Positions 53,196-62,220 of a stretch of DNA of 64,000 nt are shown piece after piece (within the stretch, counting starts at the first letter, position 1; each line of letters starts with the position of its first letter). The stretch covers positions 1 through 64,000 of the forward strand of contig NZ_FOGZ01000011.1 in NCBI RefSeq assembly GCF_900111365.1, in the 5' to 3' direction. The notes beneath the pieces were generated by a model. That model was not told the origin of the DNA. It was given only the letters and a program-made list of their open reading frames with translations, and made no database searches. This stretch comes from Propionibacterium cyclohexanicum. GTDB taxonomy: Bacteria; Actinomycetota; Actinomycetes; Propionibacteriales; Propionibacteriaceae. The position numbers and the translations under genes were made by a program.

Positions 53196-54314
53196 ATGAG
53201 GATCGCCCAGCTGGCCAATTTCGTCGGCCCCGCATCGGGAGGCATGCGCGTCGCGATCACTGCTCTCGGCGAGGGCTATGTGGCGGCTGGCCATGAACGC
53301 ATGCTCGTCGTGCCGGGCCCCGAGGACAGCGAACGCGAAACCCCGCAGGGCCTGGTGGTGACCATCCGCTCGCCGAAGGTGTCGAGCGCCTACCGGATGG
53401 TGGCCCGTCCGTGGCAGGCCGAGAAGGCCCTTGAGCGCTTCGCCCCGACGAACATCGAATGCTCGGACAAGATGACGCTGGCCTCCGCAGCGCGCTGGGC
53501 GGCCCGTTGCGGCGTCGGCTCAGTGCTGTTCAGCCATGAACGGCTCGATGACATGATCTCGGGATGGATGCGCCACCGTCTCGACGTCTCGCCGGTGGTG
53601 AGCGTGCTCGATCGGCATCTCGCGCGGCTGTTCGACCGGGTGGTCGTCACCTCACACTATTCGGCGGGCGAGTTCGCCTCCACCGAGGCCTCACTGCGGC
53701 TCGTGCCGCTGGGAGTCGATCTCGCGACATTCAATCCCCATGCCGGGCTGCTGCCCGGCGGCGAACCGCCCCGTGGTCGTCCCCTGAGACTGTGCCTGGT
53801 CGGCAGGCTCTCGCACGAGAAGAGCCCTGACCTCGCGGTGCGGACGGCCGTCGAGCTGCACAGGCGAGGCGTCCCCATCGAACTGCATGTTTTCGGCGGC
53901 GGCCCCGATGAGCTGGAGATGCACGCTGCTGCGCAGGATGCACCGGTCTTCTTCCATGGTTTCGTGGCGGACAGGGCCGAGCTGGCTGCCCGGGTGGCCA
54001 GCTGCGATATCTCGTTGTCGGTCTGCCCCACCGAGACCTTCGGGCTGGCGGTTCTTGAGGCGCTGGCCTGCGGAACGCCGGTCGTCACGGCTGACCGGGG
54101 CGGTGCCCGCGAACTGGTGAGCACCGATTGTGGGGAGTCTGGGGCCCCGGAGCCCTCGTGCCTGGCCGACGCCGTGCTACGGCTTGCGGCGCGCCCCCGC
54201 CGCGCGGTGCGGCTGGCGGCGCGTCGCAGAGCCGAGGGCTATGGCTGGCCGGCCAGCGTGGCTGCGATGCTGAGCATCCACGATGAAGTGGCTGCTCCGG
54301 CGCGGGAGTGCTGA
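53196..54314 (+). CDS. Glycosyltransferase family 4 (GT-B fold)
   Basis: 372 aa from ATG 53196. N-terminal acceptor domain, with GGMRVAITALGEGYVAAGHE as the glycine-rich loop, and C-terminal donor domain with LCLVGRLSHEKSPDLAVRTA and the EX7E motif in PTETFGLAVLEALACGTPVV. Soluble, probably membrane-peripheral. Likely glycosylates a lipid or cell-envelope glycan (such as phosphatidylinositol derivatives), but acceptor and sugar cannot be read from sequence. Monocistronic, convergent with rpfB. Confidence 0.87.
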   Translation: MRIAQLANFVGPASGGMRVAITALGEGYVAAGHERMLVVPGPEDSERETPQGLVVTIRSPKVSSAYRMVARPWQAEKALERFAPTNIECSDKMTLASAARWAARCGVGSVLFSHERLDDMISGWMRHRLDVSPVVSVLDRHLARLFDRVVVTSHYSAGEFASTEASLRLVPLGVDLATFNPHAGLLPGGEPPRGRPLRLCLVGRLSHEKSPDLAVRTAVELHRRGVPIELHVFGGGPDELEMHAAAQDAPVFFHGFVADRAELAARVASCDISLSVCPTETFGLAVLEALACGTPVVTADRGGARELVSTDCGESGAPEPSCLADAVLRLAARPRRAVRLAARRRAEGYGWPASVAAMLSIHDEVAAPAREC

Positions 54315-54368
54315 GACGCTCTCTGTGCCCGCCGGGATGCGGGATTCGGGCGCAGGCCACCGGGGCCG

Positions 54369-55577
<1,209 letters not shown>

Positions 55578-55704
55578 TCAGTCTAGCCCAAGTCTGAGAG
55601 TGAGCGAAGAAGACCAACCACAGTTCTCAGGAATTGGGAGAAGGCTGCCGGTGGTGCTGGGAGCCGGAGTGCTGGGGGCGTGGACGCCGACGGGCCCAAG
55701 ACAG

Positions 55705-55734
55705 CAATGCCCCCGCCGACTGGCGGGGGCATTG
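55705..55734 (-). terminator. Terminator of the superoxide dismutase gene
   Basis: CAATGCCCCCGCC (55705-55717), loop GACT, GGCGGGGGCATTG (55722-55734): 13 perfect pairs, 15 bases beyond the minus-strand stop. On that strand it is followed by CTGTCTTG. Confidence 0.8.
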
Positions 55735-55749
55735 ACGCAGGAACGAGAC

Positions 55750-56358
55750 TCAGGCGGCCTTGGCGGCGGCGAAACGCTCGGCGACGTCGGTCCAGTTCAC
55801 GACATTCCACCAGTTGGTCACGTAGTCGGCCTTGACATTCTTGTACTGCAGATAGAAGGCGTGCTCCCACATGTCCAGCTGGAGGATCGGCACGGAGCCG
55901 GCCGGCAGGTTGTTCTGGTGGTCGTAGAACTGCAGCGTGTTGAGGCGTTTGCCCAGCGGATCCCACACCAGCGAGGCCCACCCGGATCCCTGGATACCCG
56001 TGGCTGCCGCCGCGAACTGGGCCTTGAACGCTTCGAAGGTGCCGAAGAACTCCTGGACCGCAGCACCCAGTTCGCCTTCGGGGCGCTCGGGCGCGCTGCC
56101 CTTGGGGGCCATGTTCTTCCAGAACACCGAGTGGTTCACATGACCGGCCAGATTGAAGGCCAGGTCCTTCTCGAGCTTGTTGATCGGAGCGAAATCACCC
56201 TTGTCACGCGCCTCGGCGAGCTTCTCGAGGGCAGTGTTGGCCCCATCCACATAGGTCTTGTGGTGCTTGTCGTGGTGTAGTTCCATGATCTGCCCGGAGA
56301 TATAGGGCTCAAGAGCCGAGTAGTCGTAGGGCAATTCCGGCAGAGTGTAAACAGCCAT
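55750..56358 (-). CDS. sodA: Superoxide dismutase, Fe/Mn family
   Basis: 202 aa; converts superoxide to oxygen and hydrogen peroxide in the cytoplasm. Metal ligands: His in MELHHDKHH, His in GHVNHSVFW, and Asp and His in [10 protein letters not shown]. The sequence is strikingly like the P. freudenreichii subsp. shermanii enzyme ([20 protein letters not shown] start, [13 protein letters not shown]), which works with either iron or manganese; this comparison is from memory. GAGGAAAC precedes ATG 56358. Confidence 0.96.
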   Translation of the reverse strand: MAVYTLPELPYDYSALEPYISGQIMELHHDKHHKTYVDGANTALEKLAEARDKGDFAPINKLEKDLAFNLAGHVNHSVFWKNMAPKGSAPERPEGELGAAVQEFFGTFEAFKAQFAAAATGIQGSGWASLVWDPLGKRLNTLQFYDHQNNLPAGSVPILQLDMWEHAFYLQYKNVKADYVTNWWNVVNWTDVAERFAAAKAA

Positions 56359-56526
56359 GTTTCCTCGTTCCGTGATCGGTGTTTCGTGAACGTCGCTACT
56401 ACTTCGCACAGGGCGCCCCGACGCGCAGAGACCTGCGGGGCGCCACCTATCGCATACAACTGGGCTGTAGCGGGTGCTATTCCCCGATGCCCGGCCAGCA
56501 CCCAGAACGCCAGGGACGCGGTTCGC

Positions 56527-57417
56527 TCAGGGCTGAGCCGAAGGCTGCTGCGCGCGGAAAGTCCCGACGCGGGCCGTGCGACGCATGATGCGCAGCAGTG
56601 GGTGACCGAGAAGCGTCACGAGCACCACATTGGTGAGGGCCCTGCCCAGATTCCACCCCAGGGAGGTGACGGTGTTCACCACGAGGAAGGTGTGGATGTT
56701 GCGCAGCGGGCTCGCATGGGGGTCGAATCCGCCCTGGGTACCGGCACCGAGCCCGGCAGCGAAGGGCCAGAAGGCGAAGTCCATGAGATAGCCGTACAGG
56801 AATGCCGAGACAAAACCGTAGCCGCCCAGCATCACGATCTCAGCTCTGCTGCCCGGTAGCGGGTGATGGCGGGGCAGCAGCCCGGGCAGCAGGCCGACGA
56901 AGCCGGCCCCCAGCATCTGATAGGGCAGCCAGGTACCCACCCCGCCGGTCAAGAGCGCAGAGGCGAACATTGTCAGGGCGCCGAGCATGAAGCCGAAGCT
57001 CGGGCCGAAGACCCGCCCGGCCAGGATCATGAGGAAGAAGACTGTTTCGATACCGGCCGTGCCGGCGCTCAGCGGGCGTACCACGGCACCGATCGCGGTG
57101 AGCACCCCGAGCATGGCGAGCGCCTTGACATCGAGTTCGTGGTTCGACAACTCGCTGATGAGCAGAGCGAGGACCACCGCCATGATGGCCGCCATGACGA
57201 AGGGGGTGGCGGTGCGCCCCGAGGAATCCGACCCGAGCAGCGCCCCTGGGCGCAGGAACAGCGGCCAGAAGAAGGCGAGCACTCCGGTGACGCAGGCCAG
57301 GGCGAGCATCGCCCTGGCGCGTCGGGAGAGCCGGGGCCGGATCTGGGGAGTCGGTGCCTCCACAGCCTTGTCAGTCGGCCTGCTGTCGGGGCGCCGGGTG
57401 GTCAGCGAGGTGCTCAT
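56527..57417 (-). CDS. ECF transporter S component, probable corrinoid-specific (CbrT-like)
   Basis: 296 aa. A polar N-terminus of about 30 residues, then roughly seven hydrophobic segments. It is the substrate-binding membrane subunit of an energy-coupling-factor transporter; its genes for ATPase and T subunits lie directly upstream. It lacks the MHIPDG start of the cobalt subunit CbiM, so a whole corrinoid is a better guess than cobalt. Substrate assignment rests on the cobalamin riboswitch heading the operon. ATG overlaps the ATPase stop. Confidence 0.78.
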   Translation of the reverse strand: MSTSLTTRRPDSRPTDKAVEAPTPQIRPRLSRRARAMLALACVTGVLAFFWPLFLRPGALLGSDSSGRTATPFVMAAIMAVVLALLISELSNHELDVKALAMLGVLTAIGAVVRPLSAGTAGIETVFFLMILAGRVFGPSFGFMLGALTMFASALLTGGVGTWLPYQMLGAGFVGLLPGLLPRHHPLPGSRAEIVMLGGYGFVSAFLYGYLMDFAFWPFAAGLGAGTQGGFDPHASPLRNIHTFLVVNTVTSLGWNLGRALTNVVLVTLLGHPLLRIMRRTARVGTFRAQQPSAQP

Positions 57418-59009
57418 GCCCGAGCCACCGGAACGGGCAGGTCGGCAACGGTGATAATCGGCTGGGGCCAAAAGACCTTCGCGAGCTGGGGTGAGAAGCT
57501 CGGGGAGCTCGTGCAGGTGGTGCGGGTGGGGCCATCCGCGATGATCTGCCCGTCCGCCATCACCATCGTCCGGTCGGTGCTGGCTGCGGCGAACTCCACG
57601 TCGTGGGTCGAGACGATGACACAGCTGCCGCGCGCGGCGAGCTCGCGCACAGTGAGCGCCAATGCCGCCTTGGTGGCGTAGTCCAGGCCACGGGTCGGCT
57701 CGTCCAGCAGCACTACCGTCGGATGGCTGGCGAGCTGGATTGCCAGTACGAGGGCCAGTCGCTGGCCCTCGGACAGGTCGTGCGGGTCGCGTGCCATCGC
57801 AAGGTGCACGCCCAGCTCGTCGAGCAGGGCGGCGGTCGTGCCGGCAGGTCGCCGGCTCTCCTTGTCCGCCTGAGCGCACTCCGCCGCGACGCTGGGCAGG
57901 TAGAGCAGGTCAGCGGCGATCTGGGGCACGAGGGTGACGAGTTCGCGCGCCCTTGCCGCACTCGTCGTGCGGGGATCCTCGCCGTCGACATCCACCCTGC
58001 CGGAACTAGCGACGGCCCCCTGGATGGCCCACAGCAGAGAGCTCTTCCCGGCACCATTGCGCCCCATGAGAGCGGTGACCTCGCCGGCCCGAAAACCGGC
58101 GCTCAGCTGGTCCACCGCCACCAGCTCGCCATAGCGCACGGCCAGCTCGCCAAGCTCGAGCACCGCCGATGTCGTGGGCAGGACCCGCTGGGGCGGGTCG
58201 GGGACGGCGATTCCGAGCGCGCGGACACGCCTGCGGGCGTCCCGCACGGTGAGGGGCACGGAAGGCCAGTCGAGCCGGCGGGCCAGGTCCACCAGCGGCG
58301 GGCGCACATCGGCGCGCGCCAAGACCTGCGCAGCAGGGCCCACCTGCACCGAGCCGTCCCCGGGCAGCCAGGCCACGGTATCGGCGAATTCCATCACCCG
58401 TTCCAGTCGATGTTCGGCGAGCAGGACGGTCAGCCCCACCTCGTGCACAAGAGTGGTGATCGAGGCGAGCACGTCCTGGGCGGCCGTGGGATCCAGCGCG
58501 CTGGTGGGCTCGTCCAGGACGAGGACGCGCGGCTGCGCGGCCAGCACGGCGGCAATGGCCACCCGCTGCTGTTGCCCGCCGGACAGATCGGCCAGCGGGC
58601 GGTTCCGCAGATCGGCGATGCCCATGAGGTCCAGCGTCTCCTCGACGCGCTTGCGCATCGTGGAGGGCGCCAGGCCCAGTTGTTCCATGCCGTAGGCGAT
58701 CTCGTCCTCGACGCGGTCGGTGACGAAGCTGGTCAGCGGATTCTGTCCGACGCTGCCCACCACTCCCGCGAGATCCCGGGGCCGGTGGGTGCGCGTGGAG
58801 CGCCCGTCGACCCACACGGTTCCCGACAGACGCCCGCCGGTGAACCATGGCACGAGCCCGTTGACCGCATTGAGCAGGGTCGACTTCCCGGAGCCGGTGC
58901 TGCCTACGAGAAGGCACAGGTCGCCTTCGGGAATCGTGAAGCTCACATCGTCGAGGACTGCTGGCAGGCCGGGCGCATAGCGGAACCCGACGTGGTCGAA
59001 AGTGATCAT
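57414..59009 (-). CDS. ECF transporter, fused double ATPase subunit
   Basis: 531 aa with two ATP-binding domains, equivalent to EcfA and EcfA'. Domain 1: Walker A GSTGSGKS (residues 36-43), signature LSGGQQQR, Walker B VLVLDEPTSALD. Domain 2, from about residue 290: Walker A GRNGAGKSS, variant signature LSEGQRLAL (Glu for the second Gly), Walker B VVLLDEPTRGLD. Overlaps both neighbours by 4 bases, so all three transporter subunits are co-translated. Confidence 0.93.
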   Translation of the reverse strand: MITFDHVGFRYAPGLPAVLDDVSFTIPEGDLCLLVGSTGSGKSTLLNAVNGLVPWFTGGRLSGTVWVDGRSTRTHRPRDLAGVVGSVGQNPLTSFVTDRVEDEIAYGMEQLGLAPSTMRKRVEETLDLMGIADLRNRPLADLSGGQQQRVAIAAVLAAQPRVLVLDEPTSALDPTAAQDVLASITTLVHEVGLTVLLAEHRLERVMEFADTVAWLPGDGSVQVGPAAQVLARADVRPPLVDLARRLDWPSVPLTVRDARRRVRALGIAVPDPPQRVLPTTSAVLELGELAVRYGELVAVDQLSAGFRAGEVTALMGRNGAGKSSLLWAIQGAVASSGRVDVDGEDPRTTSAARARELVTLVPQIAADLLYLPSVAAECAQADKESRRPAGTTAALLDELGVHLAMARDPHDLSEGQRLALVLAIQLASHPTVVLLDEPTRGLDYATKAALALTVRELAARGSCVIVSTHDVEFAAASTDRTMVMADGQIIADGPTRTTCTSSPSFSPQLAKVFWPQPIITVADLPVPVARA

Positions 59010-60136
59010 GCCTGACCCTCGGGAGGGACGGTCGTCACGGCGATCGGCACGAGAATGAGTCCGACAACAACCGCCATAAGAGGGTCGAGCGGCGGCCAGC
59101 TCACCGGGCTGTTCGTCGGGGTCGCCACCTGGGGCGCTGTCCTCGCCAGGACGAGCATGGCACCCAGCGTCGCCAGACCCGAGAATGCGGTGATGAACTC
59201 GCGGGCCTGCCAGGGGCTGGGCCGATAGCGGGTCACCGCCAGCCGGCGCCCCGCGATGCGCAGCGCGGCCACCGCGCAGCCAAGTCCAGCTCCCAGGCTC
59301 ACCAGCGCCAGCGCAGCACCGTCCGACAGCGACAACAGGGCGAAGGCTCCGAAGCCGAGCAACGCCAGTGAGGCCAGCATTGCTGCCCCGGCGCCGTGTC
59401 CCACCCGGGTCTGGTCGCGGGTGGATCCGTAGCCGCGGGACTCCATGCCGGCAGCCAGGCTCATCGAGCGCTCCACGGCGTCCTGGAGGACCGGGACGAT
59501 GAGTGCCCCCGCGGCGCGCACACCCCGCGCGCCCCCGCCGCGCAGCCGACGGGCCCGAGCTACCCGCTGCGCGGACTCGACGAGCTGGGGAGCTACTGAC
59601 AGGGCAATGACAAGCGCTGTCGAGACCTCGTAGAGGGCGGCCGGGACGCAGCGCAGCGCCTGCCTCGGGTTGGCAAGAGCGTTGGCGCAGCCGAGGCAGA
59701 TGATCATGGCGGCGAGCCGGCCGGCGTCCGACAAGGTGAAGACGATGCCCTCAAGGGTCACCGGGCCGCCGATCTCGATGCCTGCGGCCCACCGGGGCAG
59801 TGCGACATGGGGCAGGGTGAACAACACCGTTCCGTAGCGGATCCCGCCGATGGTGATCTGGAAGACGAGCCGGGTGAGCACAATGATGCCTGCCAAGCCG
59901 AGGTACAGACCCATCGCCCGAGCCCACGGGGCATCGCTGCGGCGGGTCAGCACGACAAGGGTGACCGCCACGCTGATCGCCACGATGAGGGCGAGATTGT
60001 GGGTGAGGCTCACGGCGGCGGCCGCGCCGATCGCCCAGCACCACCACGCCCACGGGTGGGTGGCCCGGCGGGTCGCCGTGATCGCATGGGGTGCTGGCAC
60101 GACCGCCGGCATGGGGCGGGCGAGGAGTCTGCTCAC
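59006..60136 (-). CDS. ECF transporter T component
   Basis: 376 aa from GTG 60136 (ATG 60112 is an alternative; neither has a good ribosome-binding site, and the preceding gene ends 13 bases away, so coupling is likely). Hydrophobic transmembrane scaffold with the EcfT coupling motifs ARRLRGG and AAGMESRGYGS, the Ala-Arg-Gly type sequences that bind the ATPases. Longer than usual EcfT (about 260 aa), with extra membrane segments at the C-terminus. Confidence 0.88.
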   Translation of the reverse strand: MSRLLARPMPAVVPAPHAITATRRATHPWAWWCWAIGAAAAVSLTHNLALIVAISVAVTLVVLTRRSDAPWARAMGLYLGLAGIIVLTRLVFQITIGGIRYGTVLFTLPHVALPRWAAGIEIGGPVTLEGIVFTLSDAGRLAAMIICLGCANALANPRQALRCVPAALYEVSTALVIALSVAPQLVESAQRVARARRLRGGGARGVRAAGALIVPVLQDAVERSMSLAAGMESRGYGSTRDQTRVGHGAGAAMLASLALLGFGAFALLSLSDGAALALVSLGAGLGCAVAALRIAGRRLAVTRYRPSPWQAREFITAFSGLATLGAMLVLARTAPQVATPTNSPVSWPPLDPLMAVVVGLILVPIAVTTVPPEGQA

Positions 60137-60149
60137 GGGCGGGCTGCGT

Positions 60150-60668
60150 TCAGGCCGAGGCGGACGCGCTGGCTGAGGGTGCCGAAATGCCCTTGGCTCC
60201 CTGCGGAGTGCAGTCGGAGCCATAGCACCAGCCTTCGATGCTGCCGGCCGCGGGCTTGGAGGTGTCGGAGCCGACCTGGTAGAACTCCCAGCTGCCGCCC
60301 GGTGTGGCGTGGTAGTAGTGCCAGAACTTGTCGAAGGTGGTGGGGCAGGTCTCGGGATAGTTCCCGATGGTGCAGATGAACTGGCCCTTCGCGTCACGCA
60401 CGATGGCGAGGTTCGCGTCCTGCAGCGCTTGGGTACCAGTGGTGGGGTTGCCCACGCACTCGTTGGCGAGCGTCTTTCCGGTGTCGGTGGAGACCACCAG
60501 CCACACCTTGCCGTCGCTGGTGCACTGGTCCTGGGACAATGCCGTGGCAGTGGCAGTCGCGGTGCCGGTCGCGCCAGAGGTGGTCGACGCCGACGACGAG
60601 CAGCCGACAAAGCTCACTGCGGCACACAGCCCGATGGTGACGGCGGCGATCGTGCGGGCTGGTTTCAT
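60150..60668 (-). CDS. Cysteine-rich lipoprotein heading the ECF operon (SCO2322-like)
   Basis: 172 aa. Signal peptide with lipobox SFVGC (lipid Cys23), a low-complexity Ser/Thr/Ala linker to residue 45, then a small domain with six cysteines (49, 71, 99, 108, 148, 153), enough for three disulfides, and a short Ala/Ser tail. The segment DKFWHYYHATPGGSWEFYQVG resembles the actinobacterial SCO2322 family encoded with ECF transporters. Inferred role: extracellular capture of a corrinoid. Its start and Shine-Dalgarno lie within the riboswitch expression platform. Confidence 0.75.
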   Translation of the reverse strand: MKPARTIAAVTIGLCAAVSFVGCSSSASTTSGATGTATATATALSQDQCTSDGKVWLVVSTDTGKTLANECVGNPTTGTQALQDANLAIVRDAKGQFICTIGNYPETCPTTFDKFWHYYHATPGGSWEFYQVGSDTSKPAAGSIEGWCYGSDCTPQGAKGISAPSASASASA

Positions 60669-60672
60669 TGTT

Positions 60673-60715
60673 CTTCCTTTCACGGGCACTGATCGGGCGT
60701 GCCGCTGAAAGGAAG
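60673..60715 (-). promoter_or_regulatory. Ribosome-binding-site-sequestering hairpin of the ECF operon
   Basis: On the minus strand CTTCCTTTCA (60715-60706) pairs perfectly with TGAAAGGAAG (60682-60673). The second arm holds the Shine-Dalgarno GGAAG, 5 nt before the lipoprotein ATG. It is the natural off-state of a translational riboswitch. Confidence 0.8.
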
Positions 60716-60765
60716 AGCGACTGCACCTTCTCCGTGACCTCGACGGATCCTGGGGTGTTCACCTC

Positions 60766-60873
60766 GTGTCAGGTGTTCCGGCTCTCCACACGATCGTGGA
60801 TCACGGTTGCGGGTCAGTCTCGGATTCCCACCGAGTTCCCCCGACGCGAGGCGTGTCGAGATGTTACCTGTCC
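60766..60873 (-). promoter_or_regulatory. Cobalamin riboswitch aptamer
   Basis: Read on the minus strand, the conserved core elements occur in order: CAGGTAAC, GGGGAACTCGGTGGGAATCC, GACTGACCCGCAACCGTGA and finally the B12 box GAGCCGGAACACCTG (complement at 60768-60784). The terminal CAGGT/ACCTG stem closes the aptamer. It should repress the downstream lipoprotein-ECF operon when adenosylcobalamin is plentiful. Confidence 0.92.
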
Positions 60874-60913
60874 GAGGGGCTGCTGGTAAGTGCTGGGTCG
60901 CCGGCTGCGGTTC

Positions 60914-62014
60914 TCAGCCTTCGATGCGCACCCTCACCGAACGGATGATGTCCGGGTCGTGCTCGCGCCGCAGTGCCGCAGGGCCGTCCATGACGAGCCG
61001 CCCAGCGCCCAGCAGCGCCTGCGTGAGGACGCGGAGCTCGCGGGTGGCGAGCGTGCGGCCGGGGCAGGCGTGCGCTCCGGTGCCGTAGACAAGATTCGCC
61101 GCTGCATGGGTCTGCGGATCGAAGCTGTCCGGATCGCCGAAGACGGCCGGGTCGCGGTTGGCTCGCCGCCAGTCGAGCACCACCACCTCGCCACTCGCCA
61201 CCGGGCACCCGGCGACGGACGTGTCGTTGGTGGCGCGGCGTCGATTGGAGACGAAAGGATCGTCGGCGCGCAAGATCTCGTCGATGGCATGGTCGAGCAG
61301 CTGGGCTGCCTCGGGCGGATCCTTGCCCGCCAGCGCGGCGAGCTGTGCCTGGTGCTCGCGATGGCGGGCCAGCCAGGCGACGACGACCCCGACGCACAGC
61401 GCCACGGAGTTCAGATCGCCGCCGGTCCAGTTGCGCAGCACGGAGATGATCTGCTCGTCGCTCAGCGCCATCCCGTCCTCGTCGCGCAGTTCGACGAGCT
61501 CAGTGGTGACGTCGTGACGAGGCCGTTCGCGCCGCTCCTGCAGGAGCTGGGAGACGATCTCGTCGAAGCGGCGCGCGACATCGGCATGGGCGCCTTGGGT
61601 GGACTCGCGGGCCGCTTGGCGGTGGTCGCGAACCCACTCGAGCAGGGTCTGCTCGAGTTCGGCTGGCCAGCCCAACCAGGCCGACTGGGCCCGGACGGAG
61701 TAGCGCGCTCCCAGCTCGGCGACCGCATCGAAGCTGTGTCCGTCGTGGAACTCGGCCACCAGCTCCTCGGCGATGGCCGCGAGCTTGGGCTCGAGCGCGT
61801 TCACCCGCTCGCCGGCCAGGAAGGGATCGAGCAGACGGCGGGCCGCCGTGTGGGCCGGCCCGTCGAGGCCATTGGGAATCTGCAGATGCCGGGACACATT
61901 GTTCGAGAATCCGGCAGGGTCGTGGGCGACAGCGACGACCTGGTCGTGGGAAACGATCACCAGGGCGCCTGAGGCATCGCGCAGGATCGGTGAACTGGGG
62001 GATTGGCTCGACAT
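60914..62014 (-). CDS. Cytochrome P450, divergent and short
   Basis: 366 aa, shorter than the usual 400 or so, mainly at the N-terminus. Heme-thiolate loop YGTGAHACPGR with Cys317 (the usual Phe is Tyr310), ExxR motif as EILR at 246-249. The I-helix motif that normally reads (A/G)Gx(D/E)TT is TGGDLN at 197-202: the acid is kept but the oxygen-activating Thr is Leu. Substrate unknown; no ferredoxin or reductase gene is adjacent. ATG 62014 follows GGAG and lies 9 bases after a tiny CxxC reading frame. Confidence 0.9.
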   Translation of the reverse strand: MSSQSPSSPILRDASGALVIVSHDQVVAVAHDPAGFSNNVSRHLQIPNGLDGPAHTAARRLLDPFLAGERVNALEPKLAAIAEELVAEFHDGHSFDAVAELGARYSVRAQSAWLGWPAELEQTLLEWVRDHRQAARESTQGAHADVARRFDEIVSQLLQERRERPRHDVTTELVELRDEDGMALSDEQIISVLRNWTGGDLNSVALCVGVVVAWLARHREHQAQLAALAGKDPPEAAQLLDHAIDEILRADDPFVSNRRRATNDTSVAGCPVASGEVVVLDWRRANRDPAVFGDPDSFDPQTHAAANLVYGTGAHACPGRTLATRELRVLTQALLGAGRLVMDGPAALRREHDPDIIRSVRVRIEG

Positions 62015-62023
62015 GGGCGCTCC

Positions 62024-62113
62024 TCACGAGGTGTGCGCGCCAGGTCTCGTGGTCGCGCAGGAGTGGCCGGCCCGGATGTCGTCGGCGAGGCATGCAGGGC
62101 AGTCCACGGTCAT
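62024..62113 (-). CDS. Possible 29-aa CxxC mini-protein upstream of the P450
   Basis: Reading frame MTVDCPACLADDIRAG followed by HSCATTRPGAHTS. Cys5, Cys8, His17 and Cys19 form a C-x2-C-x8-H-x-C pattern that could bind zinc. The stop is 9 bases before the P450 start, with the P450 ribosome-binding site between, so translation would be coupled. TACAGT (a -10-like box) lies 4 bases before its ATG and there is no Shine-Dalgarno. It could instead be a leader peptide or chance. Confidence 0.4.
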   Translation of the reverse strand: MTVDCPACLADDIRAGHSCATTRPGAHTS

Positions 62114-62220
62114 CTCGACTGTAGGGGATGCCCCACGCCGAGCGCACCGGGGGAGGCCGATGGGCAGGTTGTCAGGGCACGAGCCCTCGGTGCGGGGTCC
62201 GGGAGCCCGGCCGGCTCGGC

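Noticed and set aside
53196-54314. Glycosyltransferase as PimB/PimC or MshA
   Set aside because: GT4 motifs are clear but I see no residue pattern that fixes acceptor or donor, so a specific name would be a guess.
56359-56526. Promoter or small RNA in the sodA upstream spacer
   Set aside because: TA-containing words such as TTGTAT and TAGTAG are present but none forms a properly spaced promoter pair.
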